A DNA stretch of 64,000 nt from Gemella morbillorum (GCF_900476045.1 NZ_LS483440.1:1674001-1738000); one strand, 5' to 3'; counted from the stretch's first letter, positions 45,722 to 54,364 are shown. Notes: generated by a model from the sequence alone, not told the origin. Made by a program: numbers and translations.

Positions 45722-46804
45722 TTACACTTTTCTATAACGTTTTAATCCTATTATATTTAACGTAATTAAAACTACAAAAAAGATTGTTAAGGCGATAATA
45801 TCTCCTTTTATATCTAAAAGATTTTTACCTTCCAAAATGATTTTACTTAAACCATCTCCGCTATAAGTTACAGGTAAAACTTTACTTATGTACACCGCCA
45901 CTTTCCCCATACTTTCAACAGGGACAATACCTGTAAAGAACATCTGTGGTATAATTACCAACGGTATAAACTGCATAACTTGAAACTCTGACTTCGCAGC
46001 TGTTGATAGAAGCATACCTAGTGCCAATGCTCCAAGAGCAAGCAGCATATTAACAATTATCACATAAACTAGACTTCCCGCAACTTCTATATTTAACAGA
46101 TAAATAGCGGATAATGTAATGACAATAGTCTGAATTATCGCAAGAAATCCATAAGAGATAGTGTAACCGAAAATAATCTCACTTCTTTTTACCGGTGTCG
46201 CTAATAATCTATCTAATGTTCCACTAGTTCGTTCTTTTAGCAAAGCTATACCAGAAATTAAAAATACAAAGAAAAATGATATATAACCGATTAATATCGG
46301 TGCAATCTTATTGAAGAATGTCGTATCTTCACTTCCATAGTTATAACTTTCGGTTATTTCTGGTTTTTGTTTAGTTAGCGCTAGACTGGGATTAACTTTT
46401 TGTATAGTTTCTATAAATCCTTTTATCTCTGCGCCGGTTAGACTAGCTTTTAAGACTTGTCGAGCTTGAGTAGTTTTTACAGAATCAGTATTTGCATATG
46501 TTACTTCGTACTTGTTGTCTTTATAATATATTACCGTATCAAGCTGTCCATCTTTTAATTTTTTCTCCGCTTCTTCTTTTGTAGTTATACCTTCTAAACT
46601 AACATTATCTACATTTTTCATAACCTCTTCTACTTTTGTCGGTACATCTACCGCACCAATGCGGACATTTTCTGTTGTATCAGCTGAAAAAACTATATTT
46701 AACAGCCACATTATAAGTATCGGAGCAATAAACATTAACGCAAAAGTTCTCTTATCCCTAAACAACTCTTTAAAAACTTTTTTAGCAATAGCTATCGTTC
46801 TCAT
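45722..46804 (-). CDS. ABC-2 type permease (drug/exporter type)
   Basis: A 360-residue protein: one N-terminal helix, a large extracellular domain (about 45-170) and five C-terminal helices including ISFFFVFLISGIALLKERTS and the LDRLLATPVKRSEIIFGYT coupling segment, as in YhfE/YhgE-like ABC-2 permeases. It works with the adjacent ATPase, one base upstream. TetR control suggests response to a toxic compound, so multidrug or bacteriocin export is plausible. Confidence 0.82.
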   Translation of the reverse strand: MRTIAIAKKVFKELFRDKRTFALMFIAPILIMWLLNIVFSADTTENVRIGAVDVPTKVEEVMKNVDNVSLEGITTKEEAEKKLKDGQLDTVIYYKDNKYEVTYANTDSVKTTQARQVLKASLTGAEIKGFIETIQKVNPSLALTKQKPEITESYNYGSEDTTFFNKIAPILIGYISFFFVFLISGIALLKERTSGTLDRLLATPVKRSEIIFGYTISYGFLAIIQTIVITLSAIYLLNIEVAGSLVYVIIVNMLLALGALALGMLLSTAAKSEFQVMQFIPLVIIPQMFFTGIVPVESMGKVAVYISKVLPVTYSGDGLSKIILEGKNLLDIKGDIIALTIFFVVLITLNIIGLKRYRKV

Positions 46805-46805
46805 T

Positions 46806-47522
46806 TTATTTTACCTCCACTGTTAAAAATACATCTTCAATAGTATTTACATTATTCTTTTCTTTTAGGTTGTTAGGAGTATCAAAGGCAATTATTTTCC
46901 CACCTAAAAGAAGACCTACCTTATTACAAAGTTCCGCTTCATCCATAACATGAGTAGTAATCAAAATACCTACACCATTGTCACGTTGTTTATAAAGCTC
47001 TCTCCAAACCTTTCTACGCAAAGCAGGATCTATACCTACGGTTGGCTCATCTAATACTAATAACTTTGGTTTTCCTAACAATGCAATCGCCAGAGATAAG
47101 CGACGTTTCATCCCACCAGAATAATTTTCTACTTGCTTTTTCAAGTCCGCCGATAAATCTACCACTTCTGCGACATAACCTATTTCTTCTTTTAATTTTT
47201 CTCCTTTAAGGTTTTTCATCTGTCCAAAAAACTCTAAATTTTCATAGCCGGTCAGCGCTTCATATAGTGCGTCACTTTGCGCCATATAACCTATATTCCC
47301 TAATATCTTTCGTTCCGGCATTATTTTATCTAAAACGAGCGCTTTTCCCGTATCTGCTTTTTCCATCCCTAACATAGTTTTTATTAATGTAGATTTCCCC
47401 GAACCACTCGGCCCTATTAAACCTATTATCTCAGATTTTTTTAGCTGAAAATCTATATTATCCAAAACCTTTTGTTGACCAAAACTTTTGCTTAGCTGAG
47501 TTATATCTATAAATCTATCCAT
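46806..47522 (-). CDS. ABC transporter ATP-binding protein
   Basis: A 238-residue NBD: Walker A GPSGSGKST, Q-loop region GYMAQSDALYEALTGYENL, signature YSGGMKRRLSLAIAL, Walker B LLVLDEPTVGID and H-loop TTHVMDEA. The drug-exporter type (DrrA-like) fits the adjacent ABC-2 permease. I start at ATG 47522, after AAAGGGTGATTA; the earlier ATG at 47552 lacks a better site. Regulated by the TetR operators at 47562 and 47703. Confidence 0.85.
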   Translation of the reverse strand: MDRFIDITQLSKSFGQQKVLDNIDFQLKKSEIIGLIGPSGSGKSTLIKTMLGMEKADTGKALVLDKIMPERKILGNIGYMAQSDALYEALTGYENLEFFGQMKNLKGEKLKEEIGYVAEVVDLSADLKKQVENYSGGMKRRLSLAIALLGKPKLLVLDEPTVGIDPALRRKVWRELYKQRDNGVGILITTHVMDEAELCNKVGLLLGGKIIAFDTPNNLKEKNNVNTIEDVFLTVEVK

Positions 47523-47561
47523 ATTAATCACCCTTTCTTTATTTATATTCAAACTTTTTTA

Positions 47562-47577
47562 GTGAGTAAACACTCAC
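47562..47577. promoter_or_regulatory. second TetR operator in the leader
   Basis: GTGAGTAAACACTCAC, a perfect palindrome arm pair (GTGAGT-N4-ACTCAC), 40 bases upstream of the ATPase start. Identical to the site at 47703. Confidence 0.8.
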
Positions 47578-47696
47578 CTTTGTTTTAAAAAATTTTTGAC
47601 TTTAGTTTTTTAATAACTCTAAAATCAAATCATTTTAAATATCTTCTCAATAATAATTAAATTTGTTATCAAAACTTATATCTATCTTCTACTTTT

Positions 47697-47725
47697 AGTA
47701 TAGTGAGTAAACACTCACTTGTCAA
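47697..47725 (-). promoter_or_regulatory. promoter whose spacer is a TetR operator
   Basis: On the minus strand TTGACA (47720-47725), 17-base spacer, TATACT (47697-47702). The spacer contains the whole palindrome GTGAGTGTTTACTCAC (47703-47718), so a bound TetR protein would exclude RNA polymerase. The interval 47578-47696 is leader without a gene. Confidence 0.85.
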
Positions 47726-47789
47726 GTAATAAATGAAACTATAAGCAATATTTCTTTAGTTATTCGCTCCTTTAGTCACCACAACAAAA

Positions 47790-47876
47790 TAAAAAACAAT
47801 CTCAAATATCACGTGACTTTATCAACAAGATTTTTTCCAAAACTTGTCAGTTAGTTAAGATACTCAAGATTGTTTT
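47790..47876 (-). terminator. terminator of the gene at 47892
   Basis: On the minus strand AAACAATCT (47867-47875) pairs with AGATTGTTT (47794-47802), extended by further partial pairing (GTATC/GATAT), followed by TTTTTTATTTTG. Confidence 0.6.
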
Positions 47877-47891
47877 ATATATTTTCAGATA

Positions 47892-48422
47892 TTATTTTTT
47901 CTCTGTAATATTTACAGTTATTTCACCTTTACTATTACGTCCTAGTGTGTATGAATAACCTTTTTTGTTCTCTTTTATTAAACGAGCAATTTCTGCATCT
48001 GCATATTTTTTAGCTTCTTCTGAAGTTTTGAATGTTCCAGATGTTGTTGTAGAAGGTGTTTTATCATCTTTCTTATCGCTTGAATTGTTATTGTTACTAT
48101 TATTTGCACGTCTATTATTTGATGTAGCGTTATTGTTAGATGATCTATTTGCAGATGAGTTAGAGTTGTTAGAGTTTTGACTTTCACGATATTTTTCTTC
48201 ATCACTTTTAGCTTTAGATGTTGATGATTTTGAATCTTCATTATCATCATTATCTTCTTTTTCTTTATCTTTTGATTTAGATGTTGACGTCGTGTTGTTG
48301 TCTTTTTTCTTACTTGCATTATCTCCGCCTGAGAAATAGCTAATCGCTAAAAATAAAGCACTACATAGAAATATCGCTAGAACAATTCCCCATAATACTT
48401 TTAGTAATCTATTATCTTTCAT
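47892..48422 (-). CDS. single-pass membrane protein with Asn/Ser-rich linker, paralogue of 54372-54881
   Basis: A 176-residue protein: N-terminal membrane helix (LLKVLWGIVLAIFLCSALFLAI, about 6-28), a long low-complexity Lys/Asp/Ser/Asn linker (about 35-130) and a short C-terminal domain with FKTSEEAKKYADAEIARLIK. The protein at 54372-54881 shares the same start (LLKILWGVVLAIF) and the same C-terminal pattern. It probably presents its small domain at the cell surface. Function unknown. Confidence 0.6.
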   Translation of the reverse strand: MKDNRLLKVLWGIVLAIFLCSALFLAISYFSGGDNASKKKDNNTTSTSKSKDKEKEDNDDNEDSKSSTSKAKSDEEKYRESQNSNNSNSSANRSSNNNATSNNRRANNSNNNNSSDKKDDKTPSTTTSGTFKTSEEAKKYADAEIARLIKENKKGYSYTLGRNSKGEITVNITEKK

Positions 48423-48664
48423 TTTTTATCAATCCTTTGTTTTTTTATATTAATATTATAATACTCTTTTGAAAAATTTTCTACTATTTTTTTCGCCATT
48501 TTCTTAATATAATCCTAACACTTCTACATTAAGTTTAATTTAAAACTAACCTATAAAATCTCTTCCTAAAAATTTATTTTTCATGAGAAAATCTCTCTAT
48601 TTTTTCGATATGTTTAATGTCAGAGGCCAAAGACAAATAACAAATAAATATAAAGGAGATTTTT

Positions 48665-48862
48665 ATTATAAAATTACTTAAAAAAACATTACATTTAAAC
48701 TATTCAGAGCCGAAAGGCGACAAACAAGTTGTTAAAAGTTATTCATTCAATGTTAACGCTGATACTGACGATACTAAACTTAAAGAAGTAGCCGATGAAA
48801 TCGCGAAATTAGTATCTAAAAACATTGATAATACTACAATTAATACAAAATCACTAATTTAA
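48665..48862 (+). CDS. DUF1659-like small protein with a non-AUG start
   Basis: A 64-65 residue frame ending at TAA 48860-48862 with the DUF1659 pattern: KKTLHLNYSEPKGDKQVVKS then YSFNVNADTDDTKLKEVADE. A good RBS AAAGGAG (48652-48658) is present but no ATG follows: the frame offers ATT 48665 or ATA 48668. ATA AAA TTA CTT would read M-K-L-L if it were ATG, so either ATT/ATA is used or the start codon is mutated. The gene is directly followed by DUF2922, its usual partner. Confidence 0.65.
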   Translation: MIKLLKKTLHLNYSEPKGDKQVVKSYSFNVNADTDDTKLKEVADEIAKLVSKNIDNTTINTKSLI

Positions 48863-48877
48863 TAGAGGAGAATTATT

Positions 48878-49090
48878 ATGGAAAAAACATTAAATATTTT
48901 TTTTACAACTAAAAATAAAAAAACTTATCATATTTCTTTAGCTCATCCTAAAGATGGCTTAACTAAAGAAGTTGTCCAAGGTGTCGCTCAAAAAATTATT
49001 GATGCACAATGCTTTAACAGTGATAAACATACTCTTGTTGCTTTCAAAAAAGCAACTTATGTAACTCGTGAAGAAAACGAGATTCTATAA
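48878..49090 (+). CDS. DUF2922 protein
   Basis: A 70-residue protein matching DUF2922: TLNIFFTTKNKKTYHISLAH, then DGLTKEVVQGVAQKIIDAQC and the closing KKATYVTREE. DUF1659 and DUF2922 genes occur as a pair in many Firmicutes, often with a YvrJ gene, and their role is unknown. RBS GAGGAG precedes ATG. A strong terminator follows. Confidence 0.8.
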   Translation: MEKTLNIFFTTKNKKTYHISLAHPKDGLTKEVVQGVAQKIIDAQCFNSDKHTLVAFKKATYVTREENEIL

Positions 49091-49096
49091 TTAAGC

Positions 49097-49128
49097 AAAA
49101 AAGGTGCGATATCTATCGCACCTTTTTT
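49097..49128 (+). terminator. terminator after the DUF2922 gene
   Basis: AAAAAAGGTGCGAT (49097-49110) and ATCGCACCTTTTTT (49115-49128) form a perfect stem-loop ending in Ts. Confidence 0.9.
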
Positions 49129-49192
49129 ATGCGCACATTATTATTTAGAGAAGTATTAAAGAAAAAATCATAAATTTTAAGGAGGGTCTTTT

Positions 49193-49345
49193 ATGGATAT
49201 TTTGAATTTTATCAACACTGTAGGTTTCCCTATTTTTGTTGCTGTTTTTTTCTTATTAAAACTAGATAAAACTCTGCAAAATATCGGAAAAAGTGTCAAT
49301 GATTTGACCGAAATTATCAAAATAAAACTTAACACTAAAGACTAA
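49193..49345 (+). CDS. YvrJ-family small membrane protein (holin-like)
   Basis: A 50-residue protein with the YvrJ pattern: FINTVGFPIFVAVFFLLKLD followed by a short amphipathic tail (KTLQNIGKSVNDLTEIIKIK). One membrane helix. YvrJ proteins are small holin-like membrane proteins of unknown role. Strong RBS AAGGAGG ahead of ATG 49193. It lies between the DUF1659-DUF2922 pair and a signal-less CHAP enzyme, so a role in releasing or exporting that enzyme is attractive but unproven. Confidence 0.75.
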   Translation: MDILNFINTVGFPIFVAVFFLLKLDKTLQNIGKSVNDLTEIIKIKLNTKD

Positions 49346-49417
49346 TTTTTACTCTTACACATAGTCAATTTATAGAGTTAGTTCATTCAAATAGATTATT
49401 TATTAAGGAGGCTTATT

Positions 49418-50095
49418 ATGGCAACACAACAAACAATGGTTAATTGGGCAAAAGATCAAATTTATAAATGGATAGATATGGATGGCGCTTATGGAGCACA
49501 GTGCGTTGACTTAATTATGGCTTATGTCAAAAACTTCGCAAACTTTCGTGTATCAGGCAACGCTATTGACTACTTGACAAACTCCCTTCCTAATGGATGG
49601 CGTCGATATCGTAAAGGAGAAGCTACTATCGCTCCTGGAGACATTGCAATATGGCACTGGGGCTCATGGGACAAATATGGTCACGTTGGAATCGTTATCG
49701 ATGTGCGTAGTAATATTATTACTTCTGTTGAGCAAAATGTTGATGGTACTCCAGAGCGTGGTGGTGCAGCAAAAATTATGGCGCGTGACGATACTTATCT
49801 TGTCGGTTTTATCCGTCCGCCTTATGACAACGGAGAAAACTGGACAAGAATACCCGAACAAGGAAGATTTATAGTTGAAGTAACAGAAATTAACGTTCGA
49901 ACAAAACCTAGTATTTTTTCTCAAAAAGTCGACTCTTACACTACTGGAGAAAAAGTTTTTTATGATAGTTATGTTATTAACGAAGGTCTAATTTGGATTA
50001 GTTATATTTCTTACAAAGGCGAACGCCATTATATTGCTACCGGCGCTTGTAAAAATGGAAAAAGAATAAGCAACTGGGGACGATTTTTACAATAA
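49418..50095 (+). CDS. CHAP-SH3b peptidoglycan hydrolase without signal peptide (endolysin-like)
   Basis: A 225-residue protein: CHAP domain (about 1-140) with catalytic Cys in GAQCVDLIMAY and His in KYGHVGIVIDV, and a C-terminal SH3b-like cell-wall binding domain (about 150-225, VEVTEINVRTKPSIFSQKVD). There is no signal peptide, as in phage endolysins. Homologues are lysins of streptococcal-type phages. With YvrJ upstream it forms a holin-endolysin-like pair. RBS AAGGAGG precedes ATG. Likely a domesticated phage lysis module or part of a tailocin-like remnant. Confidence 0.85.
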   Translation: MATQQTMVNWAKDQIYKWIDMDGAYGAQCVDLIMAYVKNFANFRVSGNAIDYLTNSLPNGWRRYRKGEATIAPGDIAIWHWGSWDKYGHVGIVIDVRSNIITSVEQNVDGTPERGGAAKIMARDDTYLVGFIRPPYDNGENWTRIPEQGRFIVEVTEINVRTKPSIFSQKVDSYTTGEKVFYDSYVINEGLIWISYISYKGERHYIATGACKNGKRISNWGRFLQ

Positions 50096-50117
50096 TTCAT
50101 ATATAAACCTGTAAAAC

Positions 50118-50153
50118 AAAAAAGAAAGATACTCTTACCTATCTTTCTTTTTT
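50118..50153 (+). terminator. terminator after the CHAP gene
   Basis: AAAAAAGAAAGATA (50118-50131) and TATCTTTCTTTTTT (50140-50153) form a perfect 14-base stem. Confidence 0.9.
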
Positions 50154-50159
50154 AATATT

Positions 50160-50777
50160 TACCCCCTAAAGGTCCCTGACCACCAATTATTAACCCTACA
50201 TTATGTTGATGAAAGATTATAATTCAATAGAGTCCGCCTTAGCGGCCAAGAATCTTTAGGTAAAGGGATTTGTTAAGGTGTTTTTTATAAAAAAGTTAGT
50301 GCTTCTAATTAACTTTTGAAAATACTCAAAATTTTTAAATTTACTGTTTTTCTCTTATCTCTATATTAAGTGTATCAAAGTTTTTATAATAAATCAACAA
50401 TTATTTGTTAAAATATTTCGTTTATTATATAACCGTCTGTAGTTTTATATTTCGTTCTTTAAACTAAAATTAAAATATTAACAATTATTTTTACTTTATG
50501 TATACCTCAACAAAATAAAGTTTCTTTGTTTTTTCTGCTTTCTTGTATTTTTGTTTTTATGTAAATAATAATAATTTTTTAAAATAAAATAATGTGGTTA
50601 TTTTTCTTTTTTTATGTTTTATTGATAACTTGTCTCTATTTTTCTCTATTTTAAGTTTTCTGTTGATTTTATTGAAAGTTTAGTTTAAACTTATTTAATA
50701 TACAAATATTATCTTTATTATTTTTTAGTTTTTGGTGGATTACTTAATCTACCTTTTATTGTTTTCGAGGTGTTTTT
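50160..50777. other. long intergenic region with a GC-richer island at 50160-50280
   Basis: The first 120 bases (with CCGC-CTTA-GCGG hairpin near 50240) are clearly less AT-rich than the rest and encode no frame that I can support. The remainder to the MATE start is extremely AT-rich. I see no riboswitch or RNA that I can name. It could be a decayed gene end or an unknown leader. Confidence 0.35.
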
Positions 50778-52121
50778 ATGAATGATATGACCAAAGGTCC
50801 TATTTTATCAAAAATTTTATATTTTTCCATTTTCATCTTTATCGGTGGCCTTTTGCAAAATCTTTATCTTATTATTGATTCGATTATTCTTGGTCACTAT
50901 ATCGGAGAAAGTGGTATCGCTGTTGTCGGAATAGCTAACCCTATTAATTTTATTATAATGGGGTTCTTAATAGGTGCGGCTTATGGTTTCGGGGTAATTA
51001 TGGCAAGAAGTTTCGGTGCTGGAGACTTCAATCAGTTTAGAAGGTATTTTTTCAATTCTATTATCCTATCTCTTATTTTAGGATTTATCTTTACAGTAGT
51101 ATTATTTTTCGCCAATGAGTATCTTTTAAAATTGATTAATACTCCTAGCGAGCTTTTTAATGAAGCTCACAAGTTTTTATTAATTTTGTACTTAGGTTGT
51201 GCTTCTACACTAATTTACAACCTATTTGCAGCTACACTACGTAGTATAGGTAATAGTCTTACCCCCGTTTTATTTTTACTTCTTTCTGTAGTAATTAACG
51301 GTATCGTTGTTTTTATCTTTGTAGCTATTCTGAATTTAGGCGTTGTCGGAAGCGCTTTTGGTACTATTATCGCCCAAACAACTTCTGCTCTGTGTTGCTA
51401 TTTTTATATCCAATATAAATACCCCAACATACGCTTAACAAAGAATGATACTGTCCTCGATATTAAAAATATGAAAGAATTACTTGTCCAAGGAGCTCCT
51501 ATGGGGATGCAATTTTCTTTTACAGGTATCGGACTTATTATCGTTCAAAAATACCTTAATGGTTTTGGAACAAACTATATCGCGGGTTATAGTGTTGCTA
51601 TACGTATTCAAAATATCGTAGCGTATATTTTCGTAGCGCTTGGAACAGCAATTTCAACCTTTACTAGCCAAAATATCGGAGCTAAAAAAATGTATCGTAT
51701 TTCTAAAGCTATTCGCTATATGACTATAACTTCGATTCTAACCGCTATATTCAGTATGGTTGTTATTAGATTAGGAGGCATCTACTTTATTTCTATCTTT
51801 ACCGCCGAACCTAATACTGAATTAACCGAATCTGCCTTGATGTATTTTAATAATGTTACCCTTGCTTATATACCATTAGCTATTCTTATCTTGTTTAGAA
51901 ATATCTTACAAGGTTATGGTTTTCCTATCACGGCGATGATGGCAGGTATTGTAGAACTTATTAACCGAGTTATTATCGTTATTCTTTTCACCGATTCACT
52001 TGGTTTCCTAGCGATTTGCCTTGCTGATTCTGTTAACTGGTTGATCACCGCAGTTTTCTTACTTGGAGTATATTTTTTCGCAGTACGCTATCACAAACAG
52101 AAATTCAAAGAGTTTTATTAA
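50778..52121 (+). CDS. MATE-family efflux transporter
   Basis: A 447-residue membrane protein with 12 helices in two halves. Family features: PILSKILYFSIFIFIGGLLQ at the start, LYLIIDSIILGHYIGESGIA (the first-helix MATE signature) and the matching second-half PMGMQFSFTGIGLIIVQKYL. It exports organic cations or drugs using Na+ or H+. RBS is weak (CGAGGTG). Single gene, with terminator. Substrate unknown. Confidence 0.88.
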   Translation: MNDMTKGPILSKILYFSIFIFIGGLLQNLYLIIDSIILGHYIGESGIAVVGIANPINFIIMGFLIGAAYGFGVIMARSFGAGDFNQFRRYFFNSIILSLILGFIFTVVLFFANEYLLKLINTPSELFNEAHKFLLILYLGCASTLIYNLFAATLRSIGNSLTPVLFLLLSVVINGIVVFIFVAILNLGVVGSAFGTIIAQTTSALCCYFYIQYKYPNIRLTKNDTVLDIKNMKELLVQGAPMGMQFSFTGIGLIIVQKYLNGFGTNYIAGYSVAIRIQNIVAYIFVALGTAISTFTSQNIGAKKMYRISKAIRYMTITSILTAIFSMVVIRLGGIYFISIFTAEPNTELTESALMYFNNVTLAYIPLAILILFRNILQGYGFPITAMMAGIVELINRVIIVILFTDSLGFLAICLADSVNWLITAVFLLGVYFFAVRYHKQKFKEFY

Positions 52122-52133
52122 CAACTCCCTATA

Positions 52134-52162
52134 AAAACTAGCAAAAATAACGCTAGTTTTTT
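52134..52162 (+). terminator. MATE gene terminator
   Basis: AAAACTAGC (52134-52142) and GCTAGTTTT (52152-52160) stem followed by TT. Confidence 0.8.
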
Positions 52163-52231
52163 ATTTTACCTTTCTTAATTCTTCTAATTATGTTACAATA
52201 AAAGCAAATTTTAATATTAAGGAGGGACTCT

Positions 52232-53074
52232 ATGATTACTAAAGAAATGATTGAAAAAGTTATCGAGAAGATTACTAAAGAAAATCAAAAAGAGTGCATT
52301 CATATTTATCCAGAAAAGAGTGTTAACCTAAGTATATTCGATAGCAAGTTTGGAGGTATTCCTTATTTGCCTAAAAACTTTGAAGTACCATATGGAACAT
52401 CTGACGATAATGGACAATTAGCTCTACTTGCGCAAATAAACTGCACTGATCTACCAGAAAATAATCTATACCCTAAAACCGGAATCCTTCAGTTTTGGAT
52501 TGGTCGCGATGATCTTATGGGTCTTGAAGACGATTATAAAGTAGTTTACTTTGAAAATATCGATAATACTATTACTAGAGAAGAAGTTCTTACTAAATAC
52601 ACCCCGCTTGATCCAGAAGACTATGATCAATATTCTCCATTTAATCCATCAAACGCTGAATTTGGACTAACTTTCGAAAAAGGTGTTTCTTCTATTACTA
52701 CTGAAGATTATAGATTTGAAGATATAGTAATAAACGCTATTCACGAATTATATCCAGATGAAGAAGTGTCAAATCTTTATTGTGATTTAGATGATGATGT
52801 TTATGAATATTTTTATGATTCATTAAGAGGATTAAGTCACGCTATTGGTGGATATCCAAACTTCACGCAGTACGATCCACGTAGTTACAATTCTGAAGAG
52901 GGAGAACAGTCACCTTATGATATAATGCTTCTTCAAGTAGAAACCGACTGGAGTAAGGGTCGTGATGTTGAGATTATGTGGGGAGACTGCGGAGTAGGGA
53001 ACTTCTTTATCTCAGAAGAAAACCTAAAAAACCTTTATTTCGAGGATGTCCTTTACAATTGGGATTGCGGATAA
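52232..53074 (+). CDS. YwqG-like (DUF1963) protein
   Basis: A 280-residue soluble, acidic protein of the YwqG/DUF1963 family: SKFGGIPYLPKNFEVPYGTS, LALLAQINCTDLP, LQFWIG, then the later GLSHAIGGYPNFTQYDP and LLQVETDWS. In Bacillus the family is linked to the YwqJ-type polymorphic toxin locus and similar islands; function unknown. An extended -10 (TGTTACAAT, 52191-52199) lies ahead, RBS AAGGAGG. It sits alone between a transporter and tmcAL. Confidence 0.8.
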   Translation: MITKEMIEKVIEKITKENQKECIHIYPEKSVNLSIFDSKFGGIPYLPKNFEVPYGTSDDNGQLALLAQINCTDLPENNLYPKTGILQFWIGRDDLMGLEDDYKVVYFENIDNTITREEVLTKYTPLDPEDYDQYSPFNPSNAEFGLTFEKGVSSITTEDYRFEDIVINAIHELYPDEEVSNLYCDLDDDVYEYFYDSLRGLSHAIGGYPNFTQYDPRSYNSEEGEQSPYDIMLLQVETDWSKGRDVEIMWGDCGVGNFFISEENLKNLYFEDVLYNWDCG

Positions 53075-53078
53075 AAAG

Positions 53079-53112
53079 AAAAAGTGATGAATTTTTTTCA
53101 TCACTTTTTTTA
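53079..53112. terminator. terminator between the YwqG-like gene and tmcAL
   Basis: AAAAAGTGATGAA (53079-53091) and TTCATCACTTTTT (53097-53109), perfect stem with T run, usable in both directions. Confidence 0.85.
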
Positions 53113-54243
53113 TACCAATTCTATTTTTTTTCTAAATATATCTGGTTTCCCTGATATTAAACTATAAATACGAGCCACCTTAATATCTTGTACAAAGTAC
53201 ATGCTGTTAGAGCTGTTTAACACCGAAACTAAAGCTATCTTTTCTTCTTTGTTAATTTTGCGTATCAACCCTGATTTCTCACTTTTTACCGCAAGCACGC
53301 GAAATACCGTCGTTCCGAAGAGCTCTTCATAATCATCACGAGTAGTATTTGTTAAAACATGGATTAGCAAGCGTTGGATTTTCTTTTTACTATATCTTTT
53401 TGTAATGACTAACTCTACCAATTCTCTATAGTTTTTCGCACTAAGAGCAGCTTCGAAAATTCTATTTTCCAAACCTTCTCTCATGTCATAGATGTTTTTT
53501 AATCCATCTTTTCCTAAAGAAATAATTTTATACTTTAATAATCCGAAAAAATCTTCTTCCGTTGGTATTTTACTAGCTCTAATATCCTCAAGTAGTTCTT
53601 TTGATATATAACTTGTTATCTCTTCTGACATAATATTTTTTCTAATAGCAGTAGCGCTAAGGTGTTGTGCCATTTCTAAATTTTCATTATTAAGATTTTG
53701 CCCAGTTCTTTTTACCGGCACTAATTGTATATGCGGTGCAAATTCTTTTATCATCTTGTAATAGCTATACGCTAGACTGAAATTGGGGTTATTGTTGGAA
53801 ATTCCATACAACTCACCATTGATTTTGGCAAAACTATATCCTTGCTTAAGTAACTCTCGATATTTTTCAGGAGATATTTCCTGTTGTTTTTTGTATATTT
53901 CTCCAAAAACTTCAATATCCATTTCTTCTGTGCCAAAAATCAAATGCGTTATACCAGCCCCATCAAGAATCTCAATACTCTTTCTCGCAAAATCATCACT
54001 ATAAGCAACACTTCCCAAATAAGGTAAGGCGATAACTAGACTACAACCACTTCTTACCGCTTCCTTGGCACGTGTATAGCCATCTGTAATCGCTACTTCA
54101 CCTCTTTGGGTAAAATATTCACTCATAACACAAACTATTTCCCCACCAGAGCCGTTTGCAGCTATTAAATTTTGCGCTTGCTCAATTAAATATTTATGTC
54201 CGCTGTGAAGAGGGTTAAACTCCGCGATTATTCCTATTCTCAT
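53110..54243 (-). CDS. tmcAL: tRNA(Met) cytidine acetate ligase TmcAL (YlbM)
   Basis: A 377-residue nucleotidyltransferase: N-terminal HxGH-type motif in IIAEFNPLHSGHKYLIEQAQ, then VCVMSEYFTQRGE and the second family motif LSATAIRKN (about 195-203). TmcAL activates acetate with ATP to acetylate C34 of elongator tRNA-Met in Firmicutes. RBS GGAGGTAAGAG precedes ATG 54243. A hairpin with a tiny frame lies in its upstream region. Confidence 0.9.
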   Translation of the reverse strand: MRIGIIAEFNPLHSGHKYLIEQAQNLIAANGSGGEIVCVMSEYFTQRGEVAITDGYTRAKEAVRSGCSLVIALPYLGSVAYSDDFARKSIEILDGAGITHLIFGTEEMDIEVFGEIYKKQQEISPEKYRELLKQGYSFAKINGELYGISNNNPNFSLAYSYYKMIKEFAPHIQLVPVKRTGQNLNNENLEMAQHLSATAIRKNIMSEEITSYISKELLEDIRASKIPTEEDFFGLLKYKIISLGKDGLKNIYDMREGLENRIFEAALSAKNYRELVELVITKRYSKKKIQRLLIHVLTNTTRDDYEELFGTTVFRVLAVKSEKSGLIRKINKEEKIALVSVLNSSNSMYFVQDIKVARIYSLISGKPDIFRKKIELV

Positions 54244-54293
54244 CTCTTACCTCCTTTACCTAGATTCTTAAACTAAACTGTCAATCTATAAAT

Positions 54294-54364
54294 CTATATA
54301 ATAAAGGGATGATCTGCCTGCAACTCCATTTCTCTTAGAAACTTCATCGTGGTATCACCCCTTT
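54294..54364 (-). ncRNA. candidate structured RNA with a 17-codon frame
   Basis: On the minus strand AAAGGGGTGAT (54354-54364) pairs fully with ATCATCCCTTT (54303-54313) including one G-U; on the + strand the same pair is an A-C mismatch, so the minus-strand RNA is the likely structure. Inside it ATG 54347, eight bases after AAGGGG, opens MKFLREMELQADHPFII to a stop at 54294. It lies between the gene at 54372 and tmcAL. It may be a leader peptide, small RNA or mobile remnant; none is proven. Confidence 0.35.
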
